Assembly (NCBI GenBank): GCA_023213395.1
Contig: CM041465.1
Span: 223,207,741-223,271,740, forward strand
Length of the DNA: 64,000 nucleotides
Direction of reading: 5' to 3'
Source: Cycas panzhihuaensis
Taxonomy: Eukaryota; Cycadophyta
A program made the translations under genes and the position numbers. Below are positions 1 to 11,139 of this stretch, in pieces. The notes under the pieces are model-generated. The model was not told the DNA's origin and did not search any database. It saw only the letters and a list, made by a program, of their open reading frames with translations. The stretch's first letter is position 1. Every line of letters begins with the position of its first letter.

Positions 1-3000
1 ATGTCTTTCCTTGTACTTTTGTTGAGTCCTTAGAAGTTGATCATGTACTTCTTTGTGGACTCTCTGGATCTTCTCCAAGTATCTTAAAGCCTTGTCATGC
101 TCCTCCTTCTCTTTGATGGATCCTTCCTTAGCTTGCATGGAAAACTCTAAGTCAAATGGACTTTGAGGCAAGTATCCCAAACAAACTTCAAAAGGTGCTT
201 TAGAGTGTGATGCATGCATTGCCCTATTAAATGCAAATTGTAGAAAAGCCAATGATTCATCCCAAGTCTTTGGATGCTTGGAATTGTATCCCCTCAATAA
301 ATGTACCAAAGTTCTGTTCACTACTTCGGTTTGTCCATCTGTTTGAGGATAGAAACTTGTACTCCTCTTCAATTTGGTATCCATCATCTCCCATAGTGTC
401 TTCCAAAATGATGAAAGGAATTGAGTGTCTCGATCTGAAATGATGGAAGAAGGCAAGCCAAAATTCTTCCATACATGCCCAAAGAATAACTCAACTGCTC
501 CTGTTCCTGTGATTGTCTTCTTACAAGGTATTAGACATATCATTTTACTAAACCTATCTACAACAACAAAGAGATAATCATGTCCCTTCCTAGTCATGGG
601 AAGTCCCCCTAAGAAATCAGTGGAGATACTTTCCCAAGGTCTAGTGGGAATAGGAAGTGGTGTATACAATCCTAATTTTCTAGAAGAAGGCTTAGAAGTA
701 TTACACATTACACATCCTTTTACATATTTTTTTACATCATTTTGCATTTTTGGCCATACAACATATCTTCTCAAGTTTGCTAAAGTCTTCTCTATACCAA
801 AGTGACCAGCTACTTTAGAAGTATGGGCTTCTCTAAGCCACTTGATCTTGTCTCCTTTTGATGGAACATAGAGCTGCTCCCCTTTAAAAACTAGACCATC
901 CTTCCAAGCAAGCTGGGAAGGTCTTCCTTTCGCTAGGTTCTCTAATTCTTCCTTCAAAGCTTCATCTTCATGGTACAAGTCTTTGTACTCTTCATGATGC
1001 ATTGGCTCCACCTGCAAACTCATAAGAGAAATACAAACAAAAGTAGAAGAAGAAGTGGAACAAGGTGGTCTAGATAACATATCAGCAATTTTGTTAATAG
1101 ATCCCTTTCTGTACTTAATTACAATATTGAATTGTTGTAAATAACTCATCCACTTCATGTGTCTTGCTTGCTGTAATTTACTTTGGGTTTGTAAAAATTG
1201 AAGAGGCTTATGATCGGTATGAACTACAACCTCTTTTCCAAGTAAGTAGGACCTCCAATGCTTGCATGCTTGATGTAGTGCGAACATTTCTCGATCATAT
1301 GTTGGGTAGTTTTTCACTTGAGGGGTGAAGACTTCCGAATGGTAAGCAATAGGCTTCCCATCTTGAATAAGGACAACTCCCATCGCATTTCCACTTGCAT
1401 CAGCTTCTACTTCAAAAGGCCTTTGCAAATTTGGCATTACCAAAACCGGTGCTTCACAAATTTTCTTTTTTAAAAGAAGAAAAGCTTCTTCCTCCTTGGA
1501 ACCCCAAGTAAACCTTTTACTAACTTTTGTCAATCCATGTAAAGGTGCTGCAACCTGTGAGAAATGAAGAATAAACTTTCTCAAGTATTGACAAGCTCCT
1601 AAAATACTTCTCACCTCTGTGGTGTTTGTTGGCCTAGGCCATTTGAGGATGGCTTGAGTCTTGAGTGGATCAATGCTCAACTTTCCTCCTCCAACCACAA
1701 AGCCTAAGAAGACCAAGTTCTCCTTGCCAAATTCATACTTCTTCACATTAAGCTTCAAATGATGCTTAGCCATAGTCTTTAAAACTTCTTCTATTTGCTG
1801 CAAATGTTCCTCCCATGTGTTGCTGAAAATCAAAATGTCATCAAGATAGACAACAACAAAATTATCCAAGTAAGGCCTTAACATTTCATTCATTAGCCTC
1901 ATGAATGTTGCAGGAGCATTACACAATCTGAAAGGCATAACCATCCATTCAAAGAGTCCTTGCTTTGTTTTGAAGGCCGTCTTCCATGTGTCCTCCTCTT
2001 TGACCCTGACTTGGTGATAACCACTTTTCAAATCCAACTTAGTAAAATAACAAGCATGTTGAATTTGATCAAGCAAATCATCTATGCGAGGCAAAGGGTA
2101 GCGATTTTTAATTGTAATTTTATTCAAAGCACGAAAGTCTATACACATTCTCCATCCTCCATCCTTCTTAGGCACCAAGACAATTGGTGATCCACAAGGT
2201 GAACATGAAGGTCTTATGACCCCTTGATCAAGTAACTCCTCAACTTGCCTCTTTATCTCATTATTCTCTACAATGGAGTGCCTATATAAAGCAACATTAG
2301 GCAATGGTGCATCTCCTACAAGAGTGATTTCATGCTCTATCTTTCTCTTTGGTGGTAGCCCATCAACATGTTGAAATAGAATGTCATACCTTGTGTTTAA
2401 CTCCTCAATTTGTTGCATTTGTTTAGGTGATATAAGAAGAGTGTGAGTAGAAGGAACTTCTTCATCTCTTGGCTCCTCTTTTCTCCTTACCATTAAGATG
2501 ATGAATTTACCACATGCATTGATCATCCTTTTTGCTTGAGTGGTTGAAATTAATGTTATCTTATCCAAGTGCTTCTTTGTGGCCTTTATGATGAAGCCCT
2601 TGTGATCCTTCATCAACCGAGACTTTCTCTCCCTTCGATAGAAGAGTGCATCTCGATCCCACAAGTAGGGACTCCCAAGCACAACATGGCATACATCTAA
2701 TGGTACCACATCACATATCACTTCATCAACAAAAACATTAGTGATGGAAAATTTAAGTGTACATTGCTTTGATATTTGCATTTCCACATCTTTATGGATC
2801 CAACCAAGAGGATATGGGTGAGGGTGAGGAGTAGTTACCAACCCAAGGCTCTTTACCAAACTTTCTGAGATCAAATTCTTTTGGTTCCCTGGATCTATAA
2901 TGGCACCAATAATATTATTTCCTACTTGAAGCTTCAAGTGAAATAGTTCCTCCCTTGTAGCATCATCTCCATAATTTGTAAGTAGAGTAACCTTCTCTTC

Positions 3001-3990
3001 TTCTCCTTCACTTTGAATCTCCACCTCAGAAAGTAGTGCTTTCCCTTTTTCCTTCTTTCTTAATTCCATATCCTTGATATGCTTTGGCTTTAGCTCTGGA
3101 TGCAACTTCCAACACTTTGCTGCAATATGACCACTAATATCACAATGCTCACAATAGTTAGAACTTTTAACAAAATTAATTCTTTTCTTCTTTCCTTCTT
3201 GCCTTTTAGATGAGTGTAATTTAGGATTCTTTTCATACTTATTAGAAGTAAAAGTAGAATCTTTAGACATGAATGTAGGTTTCTTGCTTTTACTTTCTAT
3301 TGCCATAGCCATTTTACTTGCTTCTCCAATGGATTGAACCTTAAAAAGCCTTAGTTCCTTCCTTATGTATTCATGTAATCCTCCAATGAATTTCATAAGA
3401 GTGATATGTTCATCCATATTAATCCCAAGTAGCATGCCATGCCTAAAAAATAAAGAAGTATAGTCTTGGACACATACACCTCTCCCTTGGCGTAAGTCTT
3501 CCTCATGACCTATGGGGTAGTATTGCTTATTTATTATTTTCTTAAAATCCATCCATGAAAAAGAAGATACATCATGAGTATTCAAATATGCATTCCACCA
3601 TGTCAATGCGTGTTTACACAACTTGAGCCTAGCAAATGAAAGCTTTTGAGCATTACTATAAGCATAAATTGTGAAGTAGGTTTCAAGTTGATCCAACCAA
3701 TGCTCCAACTTTTTAGCATTTACCTCTCCATCATAAGTTGGAATATCCAACTTTGCCTCCACCTTGAAGGGTTGATGAGATGAAGTACCCTTGCTTTCTT
3801 CAAATGAGTGCTTTAAGGTCTCCTTCTCTTCCTCTTCATGGTTGTGGTCATATGTGGATCCTCCTTCAACTTCCTTCTCTTTGCCTTTACGCTTGACTAG
3901 ATGTAGAAGTCGGGTCATCATTTGCATCAAGACTTCTACGTTCTTCTCAAGCTTCTCAAATCTAATTTCTTCATCTTCTTTTTCAACCAT
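1..3990 (-). CDS. gag-pol: Intact Gag-Pol polyprotein (Ty3/gypsy), C-terminus beyond window
   Basis: A single frame runs from the ATG at 3990-3988 through 1330 codons without a stop. Gag comes first (retrotrans_gag region about residues 75-200), then a zinc knuckle C280-X2-C283-X4-H288-X4-C293. The protease has active-site D366 in the unusual context DPG. Reverse transcriptase has YLDD at residues 715-718, followed by RNase H (motif HTDHKPLQFL). Integrase has an HHCC finger and a perfect catalytic spacing D1125-X60-D1186-X35-E1222. The product would form virus-like particles, copy the RNA and integrate the cDNA. The ATG is the first after the primer-binding site and lies about 110 bases from it. 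Two departures from consensus are MPFRLCNAP (Gly to Arg) in the RT palm and KKYEFG (Cys to Tyr). Activity is possible but unproven. Confidence 0.93.
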   Translation of the reverse strand, partial: MVEKEDEEIRFEKLEKNVEVLMQMMTRLLHLVKRKGKEKEVEGGSTYDHNHEEEEKETLKHSFEESKGTSSHQPFKVEAKLDIPTYDGEVNAKKLEHWLDQLETYFTIYAYSNAQKLSFARLKLCKHALTWWNAYLNTHDVSSFSWMDFKKIINKQYYPIGHEEDLRQGRGVCVQDYTSLFFRHGMLLGINMDEHITLMKFIGGLHEYIRKELRLFKVQSIGEASKMAMAIESKSKKPTFMSKDSTFTSNKYEKNPKLHSSKRQEGKKKRINFVKSSNYCEHCDISGHIAAKCWKLHPELKPKHIKDMELRKKEKGKALLSEVEIQSEGEEEKVTLLTNYGDDATREELFHLKLQVGNNIIGAIIDPGNQKNLISESLVKSLGLVTTPHPHPYPLGWIHKDVEMQISKQCTLKFSITNVFVDEVICDVVPLDVCHVVLGSPYLWDRDALFYRRERKSRLMKDHKGFIIKATKKHLDKITLISTTQAKRMINACGKFIILMVRRKEEPRDEEVPSTHTLLISPKQMQQIEELNTRYDILFQHVDGLPPKRKIEHEITLVGDAPLPNVALYRHSIVENNEIKRQVEELLDQGVIRPSCSPCGSPIVLVPKKDGGWRMCIDFRALNKITIKNRYPLPRIDDLLDQIQHACYFTKLDLKSGYHQVRVKEEDTWKTAFKTKQGLFEWMVMPFRLCNAPATFMRLMNEMLRPYLDNFVVVYLDDILIFSNTWEEHLQQIEEVLKTMAKHHLKLNVKKYEFGKENLVFLGFVVGGGKLSIDPLKTQAILKWPRPTNTTEVRSILGACQYLRKFILHFSQVAAPLHGLTKVSKRFTWGSKEEEAFLLLKKKICEAPVLVMPNLQRPFEVEADASGNAMGVVLIQDGKPIAYHSEVFTPQVKNYPTYDREMFALHQACKHWRSYLLGKEVVVHTDHKPLQFLQTQSKLQQARHMKWMSYLQQFNIVIKYRKGSINKIADMLSRPPCSTSSSTFVCISLMSLQVEPMHHEEYKDLYHEDEALKEELENLAKGRPSQLAWKDGLVFKGEQLYVPSKGDKIKWLREAHTSKVAGHFGIEKTLANLRRYVVWPKMQNDVKKYVKGCVMCNTSKPSSRKLGLYTPLPIPTRPWESISTDFLGGLPMTRKGHDYLFVVVDRFSKMICLIPCKKTITGTGAVELFFGHVWKNFGLPSSIISDRDTQFLSSFWKTLWEMMDTKLKRSTSFYPQTDGQTEVVNRTLVHLLRGYNSKHPKTWDESLAFLQFAFNRAMHASHSKAPFEVCLGYLPQSPFDLEFSMQAKEGSIKEKEEHDKALRYLEKIQRVHKEVHDQLLRTQQKYKERH

Positions 3991-4101
3991 GGTGCTTGGA
4001 TTCTTTCTTTGTCTTCTTGGTGATTGCAACACAAGAAAAGCTTCACCTTTCTCTTTGTATCCTTTCCTTGTTTGTACCATTCAAGTCCCTACAACAAAGA
4101 T

Positions 4102-4119
4102 CACATGCTCTGATACCAA
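4102..4119 (-). promoter_or_regulatory. Primer-binding site (initiator-Met tRNA)
   Basis: On the minus strand it reads TGGTATCAGAGCATGTGA, beginning with the 12-base complement of plant initiator Met tRNA 3' end. It sits a few bases inside the LTR end, where minus-strand DNA synthesis starts. Confidence 0.9.
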
Positions 4120-4300
4120 AATATGATCCCAAAATGGAGCTTAATTGGTGAAGAAGTCAATTATCAACCTTTCTCCTTGAGATCCTGGGAGTTAGTGTAG
4201 AAATCCCAATAACATCAAAACAAGAATGAGCCCACAAAAGGAAATTCTACACCAAATCATTTATACTTGCCATTGATCCAAAAGTATGAAGAGTAATACT

Positions 4301-4306
4301 TTTATT
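4301..4306 (-). terminator. AATAAA polyadenylation signal in LTR
   Basis: Minus strand AATAAA about 190 bases downstream of the TATA box and still inside the LTR. This is the arrangement expected for the R region, where the 3' LTR copy would direct polyadenylation. Confidence 0.45.
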
Positions 4307-4496
4307 AAACTATAAAAATCTCCATTTAATGGTGGAGAAAACAACTAGCAAACGAATGGTCAAATTACAAGGAATACATGATACAATTATACCATAAAGG
4401 GGACTAGAACCCTCCAAAATGCTTCTCCAAGGATGCTTCCCAAGTCAAGTGCCTTTCACCTTCAAGAACCAAGTCTCCAACCCGTAAGAGGGTGCA

Positions 4497-4504
4497 ATTT
4501 ATAG
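4497..4504 (-). promoter_or_regulatory. TATA box in LTR
   Basis: Minus strand CTATAAAT, inside the LTR and upstream of the primer-binding site. It is the likely core promoter for the genomic RNA, with initiation expected about 25-30 bases further along, near 4470. Confidence 0.5.
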
Positions 4505-4785
4505 AAAGAAACCCAAATTGCATGTTTAACAAGTGGCAATCATGCAAGTATAACCACTAACAACTAGAATGCATGTTGTCCAAGTGGCCTTCATGCAATT
4601 CTTAAAAGTTACGGCTTGTAACTAGGCATAACGAACTCCAATTCGGCTCAAATTTGGTACACGTATAGGAACACATGTCCCCTTCGCTTCCTCAAAATTT
4701 TAGCTCATTTGGATGTCATTTGACCATATTTTCATTGATTTAATGATAGTATGTATTTGCTGTTTTTTTGCTGGTTTTGGGATCA

Positions 4786-5399
4786 ATTTTCTGCAAAACA
4801 AGGCTTGAAATCTAATCAAAATGATATTTTCTGAACTCCACCTTTTGTACACATGTAGTGGGATGTGTCTTCTTCCTTTCCACAAAATTTCATATAAGTT
4901 TTATACCATTTGGCCATATCTCTTTCAGTTATGCCAATGCCTAGCTTTTTCTGTATCCTATAGACATATGGTAGATCCTCCTAGCATTTTTTGCCTCTTG
5001 TAAACATATGGTAGATCCTCCTGGATCAGGAAGACAATCTTGAAGGCTATTAGTTCCTCCCTCATAACTAGAATGCAGATGGCGATGATGATGCTACATA
5101 CGAAAGCGTTGTAATGGGTGAGCACATTAAGCAAAAGAACTGCTCTCATGTGGTGGAAATAATAGTAGATTGAGGTAGGGATAGTGTTGCATTGCATTCC
5201 TTAGGTCAAGGGGCATATTTAGGAGAGGGACATCAATAGTCAGTTTATTTCTTTCTGTAGCATTTCTTTGGAAGACTTTTCTTTGTGCAAAGATGATAAA
5301 AAAATGGCAACATGTACAATGGAGTTCACCAACAATAAAGTCCTGCAAGTTGGGGCGACGTATTCAGACAAAGAGTGAGATCACATACATCAAGTATTA
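4786..5399. other. Intergenic stretch, no gene recognised
   Basis: Apart from the 40-bp duplication, I see no coding signal. Short frames on both strands overlap each other and resemble nothing known. Confidence 0.5.
4963..5022. repeat. 40-bp tandem duplication
   Basis: ACATATGGTAGATCCTCCT occurs at 4964-4982 and again at 5004-5022, an offset of exactly 40 bases. It is a local duplication with no coding context. Confidence 0.7.
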
Positions 5400-6700
5400 G
5401 AGCAATACTTGGATGTGTTTTCATGGACATATGAGGACCTAAAAGGAATAAGCCCTAAATTGTGTTAGCATTACATTTTCACTGAAAACAACCACCGATT
5501 GATCGGGTAGCCTCAAAGATGACTCAATTTGACGATGCGCTAGATCATGAAGAAGGACTTGGAAAAACTCTTGAATTTTGTACTCATCTATCCAATCTCC
5601 AAAAGGATTTCAAAGAAAAGCGGTAAGTGAAGTATCTGTGTTGACTATCATGAGTTGAATAAAGCCACTCAAAGGGATTATTTCCCAATACCTTTCATTA
5701 ATCAAGTGCTTGACAAGTTGGTGGGATTAAATTACTTCTCATTCCTTGATGCATTCTTGCGGTGCAATTAGATGGTGATCACATTGGAGCACCAAGTCAA
5801 GATGACATTTACTTGTCCATGGGGTACATATGCATATAAGGTATTACCTTTCGGATTATGCAATGCACCTACCACATTTCAAAGAGCTTTCATAGGAATT
5901 TTCTTAGAATATATCAATGATTTTGTAGAAGTTTACATGGATGACTTCTCGATATATGTTGACACACTTGATGAGGCCTTGTATAGATTGGAGAAAGTGT
6001 TTTTTGAGATGTAGGGAAACTAACCCTTGCCTTGACAACTATAAAACCAGATTGATCATTCAAAAGAGCATAGTCCTTAGACATGTGGTCTTAGAGTAAG
6101 GAATTCAAGTTGATACATAGAAGATTTGAGTGATTAAATGGTTGGAGACACCCCAAAAGTTGAAGAATGTCTAGAGTTTTCTCAATCATGCATGTTATTG
6201 TCATTTTATTCAAAATTTCAACAAGATTGCGACCCCTTTGCATCAACTACTATAGAAGGACAATGTGTTTCAATGGATCAAGGAGTGAAACATTGCATTT
6301 CAGATTTTGAAGAAGAAACTTGTCAAAGCACCAGTGTTGTAAGGACTAGATTGGACAAAACCATTTCATATTTATATTGATGTAGCACATCATTGGGAAC
6401 AATGTTGGCACAAAAACAAGAGCTTAAGGAGTATACCATTTACTATGCAAGCAAGAGTCTTTATAGTATTGAAAGAATTTTAGTGGTAATTTTTGCGATG
6501 AACATGATTAGGCACATTATATTTTTGGCTTTTAGTGTATTGTCCATATTAACCATTTTGCCATTTGATATTTGATGAACAAGGCAATTGATAATCCACA
6601 CATCATCGGATAGTTGTTGTTGTTACAAGAGTTCAATATCGAAATTGTTGACAAGCCAGGTAAGCTGAATGTAGTTGCAGATCATTTATCTTGATTGACA
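5400..6700 (+). pseudogene. Ty3 reverse transcriptase and RNase H remnant
   Basis: Recognisable blocks in order are VDYHELNKATQRDYFPIP (near 5640-5700), the open palm segment 5772-6014 with LPFGLCNAPTTFQRAF and the catalytic YMDD box, then connection and RNase H pieces at 6320-6575. The frame ends in a block near 6630-6690 reading EFNIEIVDKPGKLN..ADHLS, the usual end of RNase H. At least two frameshifts and several stops separate the blocks, so no functional enzyme can be made. Stops in several places replace expected Trp, Gln or Arg codons, typical of C-to-T decay. Confidence 0.85.
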
Positions 6701-6949
6701 ATTGTACCAAAGGAAGATGGACTATGCCAATACAAGTTCCCAAATGAACATTTGTTTGCAATGATGACCTATACACCCTAGTTTGCAGATATTGCAAATT
6801 ATGTAGTCGCAGGGTTGATGCTTGAGCACTTTTTGGCAAAGGAGAGAAGAAGATTGATAAAGAATAGTGTTGGCTACACCTAGATTGAAGGTAACTTGTA
6901 CAAGGCTAGTTTTGATAGCATATTTCGTAGATGTTTGTGTGCAAACAAG

Positions 6950-8010
6950 TTCTTTGAAGTACTCAAAGTTGTGCATAGCGAGCCATGTGGAGGACACTTC
7001 GTAGCAAAAAGGACAATGTACAAAATTCTAGCAATGCAATATTTTTGACCTTCAATCCATGGGGATGTAAAGAAATTTGTGTCAAGTTATGGTGCTTGCC
7101 AAAGAATGGGGAAACCATCCAAGTCTTCATCAATGCTATTGCATCCGGTTGTTGCTATTGAAGCCTTCAGAAAGTAGGGTATTGATTTTGTTGCCATCGA
7201 ATCCAACATCTCACAAAGGGCATAAACACATACTTGTTTATACAAACTATGTGACTAAATGGGTTGAGGTAAGATCCTTCAGAGAAAATAATTCAAAGAA
7301 TGTTGCTATATTCTTGTATGAAAAGATTTTCACAAGGTGTGGAGCACCAAGGGAGCTAGTTAGTGACGAGGGTATTCCATCCTTAAATCAGGTAATTGAG
7401 GGTCTCCTTGAAGAATACATGATTAGGCATAGAAAATCTACTCCATATTACCCTTAGGCCACTGAATAGGTAGAAGTCACTAATAGAGAGTTTAAGTGAA
7501 TCATTATAAAGATAGTTCAGTTGCATAGGGAAGCTTGGGGTGAGAGGTTACCAGAAGTTGTTTGAGCCTATCAAATCACTTGGAAGATGACAACAGGCTT
7601 CAACCCATTCGAGTTGGTCTATGGGAAGCATGCTATCATGCCCATTGAATTAGAAATCAAAACATTGAGGACAAGAAGTCAGATGAACATTTCTTTGTTA
7701 GAAGCTCAACAACAGCTAATACACGACATCAACGAGTTGGATGAAATACTAGAGGCGGCATGCCAAAGAACACGAATTATTAAGGCACAATGGAAGCATT
7801 GACATGACAAGTTTGTTCGATAAAAGGAATTCAAGGTAGGGAATTGGGCCTTGTTATTCGATTCATGATATAATGATTTTCCAAAAAAGTTCTAGATATT
7901 TGGGACCTTACAAGATTATCCAAGTGTTCGAGAATGGAGTAGTAAAGTTGCAATGCATCAATGATTCCATGCAACAATTGTTTGCCAATGGATATTATAT
8001 AACGAGTTTA
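6950..8010 (+). pseudogene. Ty3 integrase remnant
   Basis: The zinc-finger block (H..H..ACQRMGKPSK, around 6970-7110) is followed by the start of the catalytic core (FRKVGIDFVA, about 7170-7190). The core continues as VTKWVEVRSFRENNSKNVAIF in the open segment 7077-7457 (ending HRKSTPYYP). The C-terminal part includes GFNPFELVYGKHAIMP (about 7596) and a tail ending ANGYYITS near 8010. Numerous frame changes interrupt it. The C-terminal GFTPFELVYGK-type motif is typical of Tat/Athila integrases. Confidence 0.85.
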
Positions 8011-9479
8011 GCAGTATTTTGTAGTAGTAAGCTAATTTGCAACTTGTATAGGTACCTTCTTAGTCTCTGTAGTATGATGGCAAGTAGTTCGGCGTCATAT
8101 GTATGGAAAGGAAACAAGGAAAAAAAAAAGAGAAAAACATTAAAAAAAAGGGAGAGAGAAAAAAATACAAAATGTGTGAAGGACAAGTACTCAGTAGTTA
8201 GATTTTAACTTAGTGCTATTTTCTATTTTTCTCTTAGGAGGTTAGGATAGGAACATGACATTCTACCCACTGGTGCACTTGAAGGTAACTATTAATAAAA
8301 TTGGGCTAGCACGATGATAATTGTGTTGCACATATATATTACTATGCTGTCTACCAAAAACAATGTAATTTTTCTTTTGTCTCTTACATAGAAAACACTA
8401 TGCATGTTTACCCTTTGTTGTACAAGAAGGTAACCTGCACAATGTTGTGTTAGCCACATACAATAGCAATAATCATTAACAAATCAACAACAATCACTGA
8501 AGACTTAACAACGATGATCATCAACAATTTATTAGCAGTCATAAGGCCTTTAGACGATTAAATGAAGATTGAATTATAATCATACAATTAAGCCAAATTG
8601 AAATACTTCAAGTTTTAGTGGGAGGGAAAGGTTGATTTCGACTAACGATTTTAGTTGGTTGTGGCTGACATTGGCCACATTAGACTTAGACAGAAAGAGT
8701 TGAATTAGCAATGAGAATGAATTAATTTGACACTTGGAGGTGCCAACTTCAGTAGGGGGGGAGATGGCATTCTCCATCATAAGAAATGGCATTATCACCA
8801 TAAGGTGGCACTCATAGGAAATGACATTGTCATCATGACAAGTAGGGAAAAAATAAAGATGTTGGAAAAAAGGTTGATTTGATTAAATGGTTGGAATTTG
8901 ATTTGATTTAATAGTTGCATTAAGTGTTTACCCTCTCGAAAGGAGGGGAAATCTTGATCTTTGAATGTAAAAGGAAAGACGGGAACAATGCAACAAGGGA
9001 GAATGATGTAGTATTCACAAATGCAAGGTAGTGCAGAGGAGCGAAGGAAAAAATTTGAAGACACAAACATACGTAACATTCTTGAACGCAGAGTATTGTG
9101 GAGGAAATTCAAGGCTGTAGACAGGCAAAGATGGTTGAGAAGATCTAGAAATCAAACCAGGAAAAGAACAAGTAGGGACCAAAGTAGAATCGACCAAACA
9201 ATAAAAGAGAGGCTAGTAGCATTGAACAAACAAAAATGGCTATAGTAGAATCATTGCAAGTAGGGGAAGAAAGCAAAAGAAAGGGGGTACAAGAAGACTT
9301 AGCAGTCTAAAAGAAGGTAGCCATTTTAGGAGGAAGATGTGTTTTAAGAAGGGTTTGACCAAAAGATTAGAAGAGGATTTTATCAATGAGGAGAGAACAT
9401 GAGTCCAGGGGCATGATCAACAAGGATCTAGTGCTGTAACCCGTAGTAAAGAATTTTCCCTTTATGCTATTGGAGGCAC
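8011..9479 (+). other. Post-pol spacer with purine tract and short repeats
   Basis: No recognised gene. At 8752-8764 there is a purine run AGTAGGGGGGGAGA that looks like a polypurine tract. It is followed by three loose copies of a GGCATT..TCATCATAAG motif (8764-8839). A Lys/Arg-rich open segment of 74 codons at 9021-9245 has no recognisable domain and may belong to the accessory frame that follows. Confidence 0.4.
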
Positions 9480-11130
9480 CCATATTACAATTCGAAGGAA
9501 ATAAGCAGCTTTGTGAGGAGTTTTGAAGTTGAAAAAGTGAAGATGCAAGAGAAGGTAGTCAAATTTATTCCAATGTTGATGGGGCAAGCACTAGACATTC
9601 CAGAAGAAGGTGAAAGTGGACAAATAAAGGTATGAAAGAGGAATTTTTAAAATTGTTGTCAAGTTTTGTTGAGAAAGAAAAATTAAAAGGGATTAGTTCC
9701 CAAGAAGGGTTTCCTCCCATTGAGTTAGCACAACCTTGGAGGAGTCTTGCCTATATCATCTCTAGACACATATTTGTTAGACAACACCCTTCTTATTTGT
9801 ATGCCTTGCATTTACAGATCCTACATTGTTAGGTAGGTAAGTAAATAATCTCTTTCTTCTTCATTCTATGGTCTCAAAAAACATTGAAGCATGGGTTGCT
9901 TCAACAAATCCCCAAATTGTCACCATTCCACATCTGACATTAATCCAACGGCTTGTGAGCTTCATAAAGAAGGATAAAAGCCTCAGAAAAGAGGCCGAAT
10001 TATTGCGGGAGGCCTCTTACTAAGCATTGCAAAAGGAGAATGTAAAACAAAGAGAGGAAATGGCAAAAGTGCAACAAGAATTTAATGGCCTTCGCAAGCA
10101 AATGAAGGTAAAGGAGGATGACTTAATTGCAACCTGCAAGATGATAAAGGACCAAGATGAAATATTAACAAAAGTCTAGAAAGGGAAGCCAAAGAAAATG
10201 CAAGCTCTTGTTTTCAAGCAGGGCAAAGAACGTGATAGAGGATAGAGAACATGTTTCACATATAGTTCTTCAATTCGTGGCCTTGATGCAAGATTGCAGA
10301 CTGCCTCCGCATACTTACAACTTTATGTATTTGGAAAGAACAATAAAATTAAGCTTGAGATCCTTCGAAACCACTTGCTCCATTGTTAATAAGTCTTGGG
10401 ATTCTTTATTGAATATTTGGGAAATTTGTGATGAGGAGGATTGTGATTTGTTAGTTGAAATGTTTTTGGGAGGAGATTTCCATGGTCCCAAAGATGGAAA
10501 TCCAAACATTCTATTTGGGAATGTATATTTGAGAGCTGTAAGGTCTGCATGGAGGGAAGAAATCAGAAGACAAGAGTTTGGTGGATCATGGCAAGAAAGA
10601 AGACCAAGTACCTTAGAGGTCGAGATCAAATCCAGGGAATGGTGATAAGGAGCAACAACAAATGTATGCCAACAACTAGCAACTAGCAATAAATTCTCCA
10701 CAACTGGGCATAGAACAAGCAACAGATGTGGGACAATATGGAGAAAGTAGTGAAAATTAGGATTAGGGTCTTGTTGGGGGCCTCAGATTTGAAAGATCCT
10801 TATGGATTGGAAACATACTCTTTAGCCATGACTCGGGAAAATGAATTGGTTCATTGGATGGGGAAGTTTCTGACCTAGTGGATTGGCATGATGTATCAAC
10901 CACCTATTTTGTGTGCACCTTTTTATCCTGATGCTTCATGGTTTGATGTTGATGAAGATTGGTTGGGTGAGCCGATTCTAGAATGGGAAACAAAATCTAA
11001 ACACAAGGTGGATCTTCACAAGGAATTCTAGACAAGTACTGGTCAACAGAATCCTAGGAAGCAACATTCTCAAGAAGCTAAAGGAAAACAAAAAATGATT
11101 TGGACGTCTAGGACAGATGCAAGACAGTAG
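9480..11130 (+). pseudogene. Accessory post-pol reading frame with coiled coil, degenerate
   Basis: With occasional stops and frame changes a protein-like sequence can be followed. A globular N-terminal part (9540-9960) includes EGFPPIELAQPWRSLAYI. A strongly charged Lys/Glu heptad segment (about 9960-10190, e.g. LQKENVKQREEMAKVQQEF) predicts a coiled coil. A second globular part in the open segment 10208-10645 has CDEEDCDLLVEMFLGG. A tail at 10770-11120 contains DLKDPYGLETYSLAMTREN. It lies downstream of integrase on the same strand, in the position of an env-like or third ORF. I do not recognise the family. It has no signal peptide and no obvious membrane segment. Similar coiled-coil frames lie near 21900 and 41700. 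Confidence 0.45.
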
Positions 11131-11139
11131 GGGAGAAAA
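11128..11139 (+). promoter_or_regulatory. Candidate polypurine tract
   Basis: AGTAGGGGAGAA follows the end of the accessory frame and is followed by TGGTGAGCC, a possible LTR start. This is the expected place for the plus-strand primer. A competing purine tract lies at 8752-8764. Confidence 0.4.

Larger units (their letters stand above)
1..4785 (-). mobile_element. Ty3/gypsy LTR retrotransposon, 5' part, cut by window edge
   Basis: Read on the minus strand, the order is LTR (4785 to 4124), tRNA-Met primer-binding site (4119 to 4102), then an uninterrupted gag-pol frame from 3990 to the window edge. The order gag, protease, reverse transcriptase, RNase H, integrase is diagnostic for Ty3/gypsy (Metaviridae). 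The closest relative in the window is element B (27376-34246), with the same domain order, very similar protein and LTR ends of the same style (TGATCC). Everything to the left (end of integrase, 3' LTR, target duplication) lies outside the window, so age from LTR divergence cannot be judged. The open frame suggests a young insertion. Confidence 0.9.
4124..4785 (-). repeat. 5' LTR of the element at 1-4785 (right boundary tentative)
   Basis: The left end TGATCCCAAAA (4124-4134) lies four bases beyond the primer-binding site. An exact inverted copy TTTTGGGATCA occurs at 4775-4785, giving a 662-bp LTR with 11-bp inverted termini. A TATA box and an AATAAA signal lie inside in the right order. The second LTR is outside the window, so the outer boundary rests only on the inverted ends. 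A loose similarity between 4630-4735 and 4833-4929 leaves open that the LTR extends further right. Confidence 0.6.

Noticed and set aside
10315-10722. 135-codon minus-strand frame
   Set aside because: Antisense shadow of the accessory frame at 10208-10645, which has the better protein-like composition and neighbours in the same sense.
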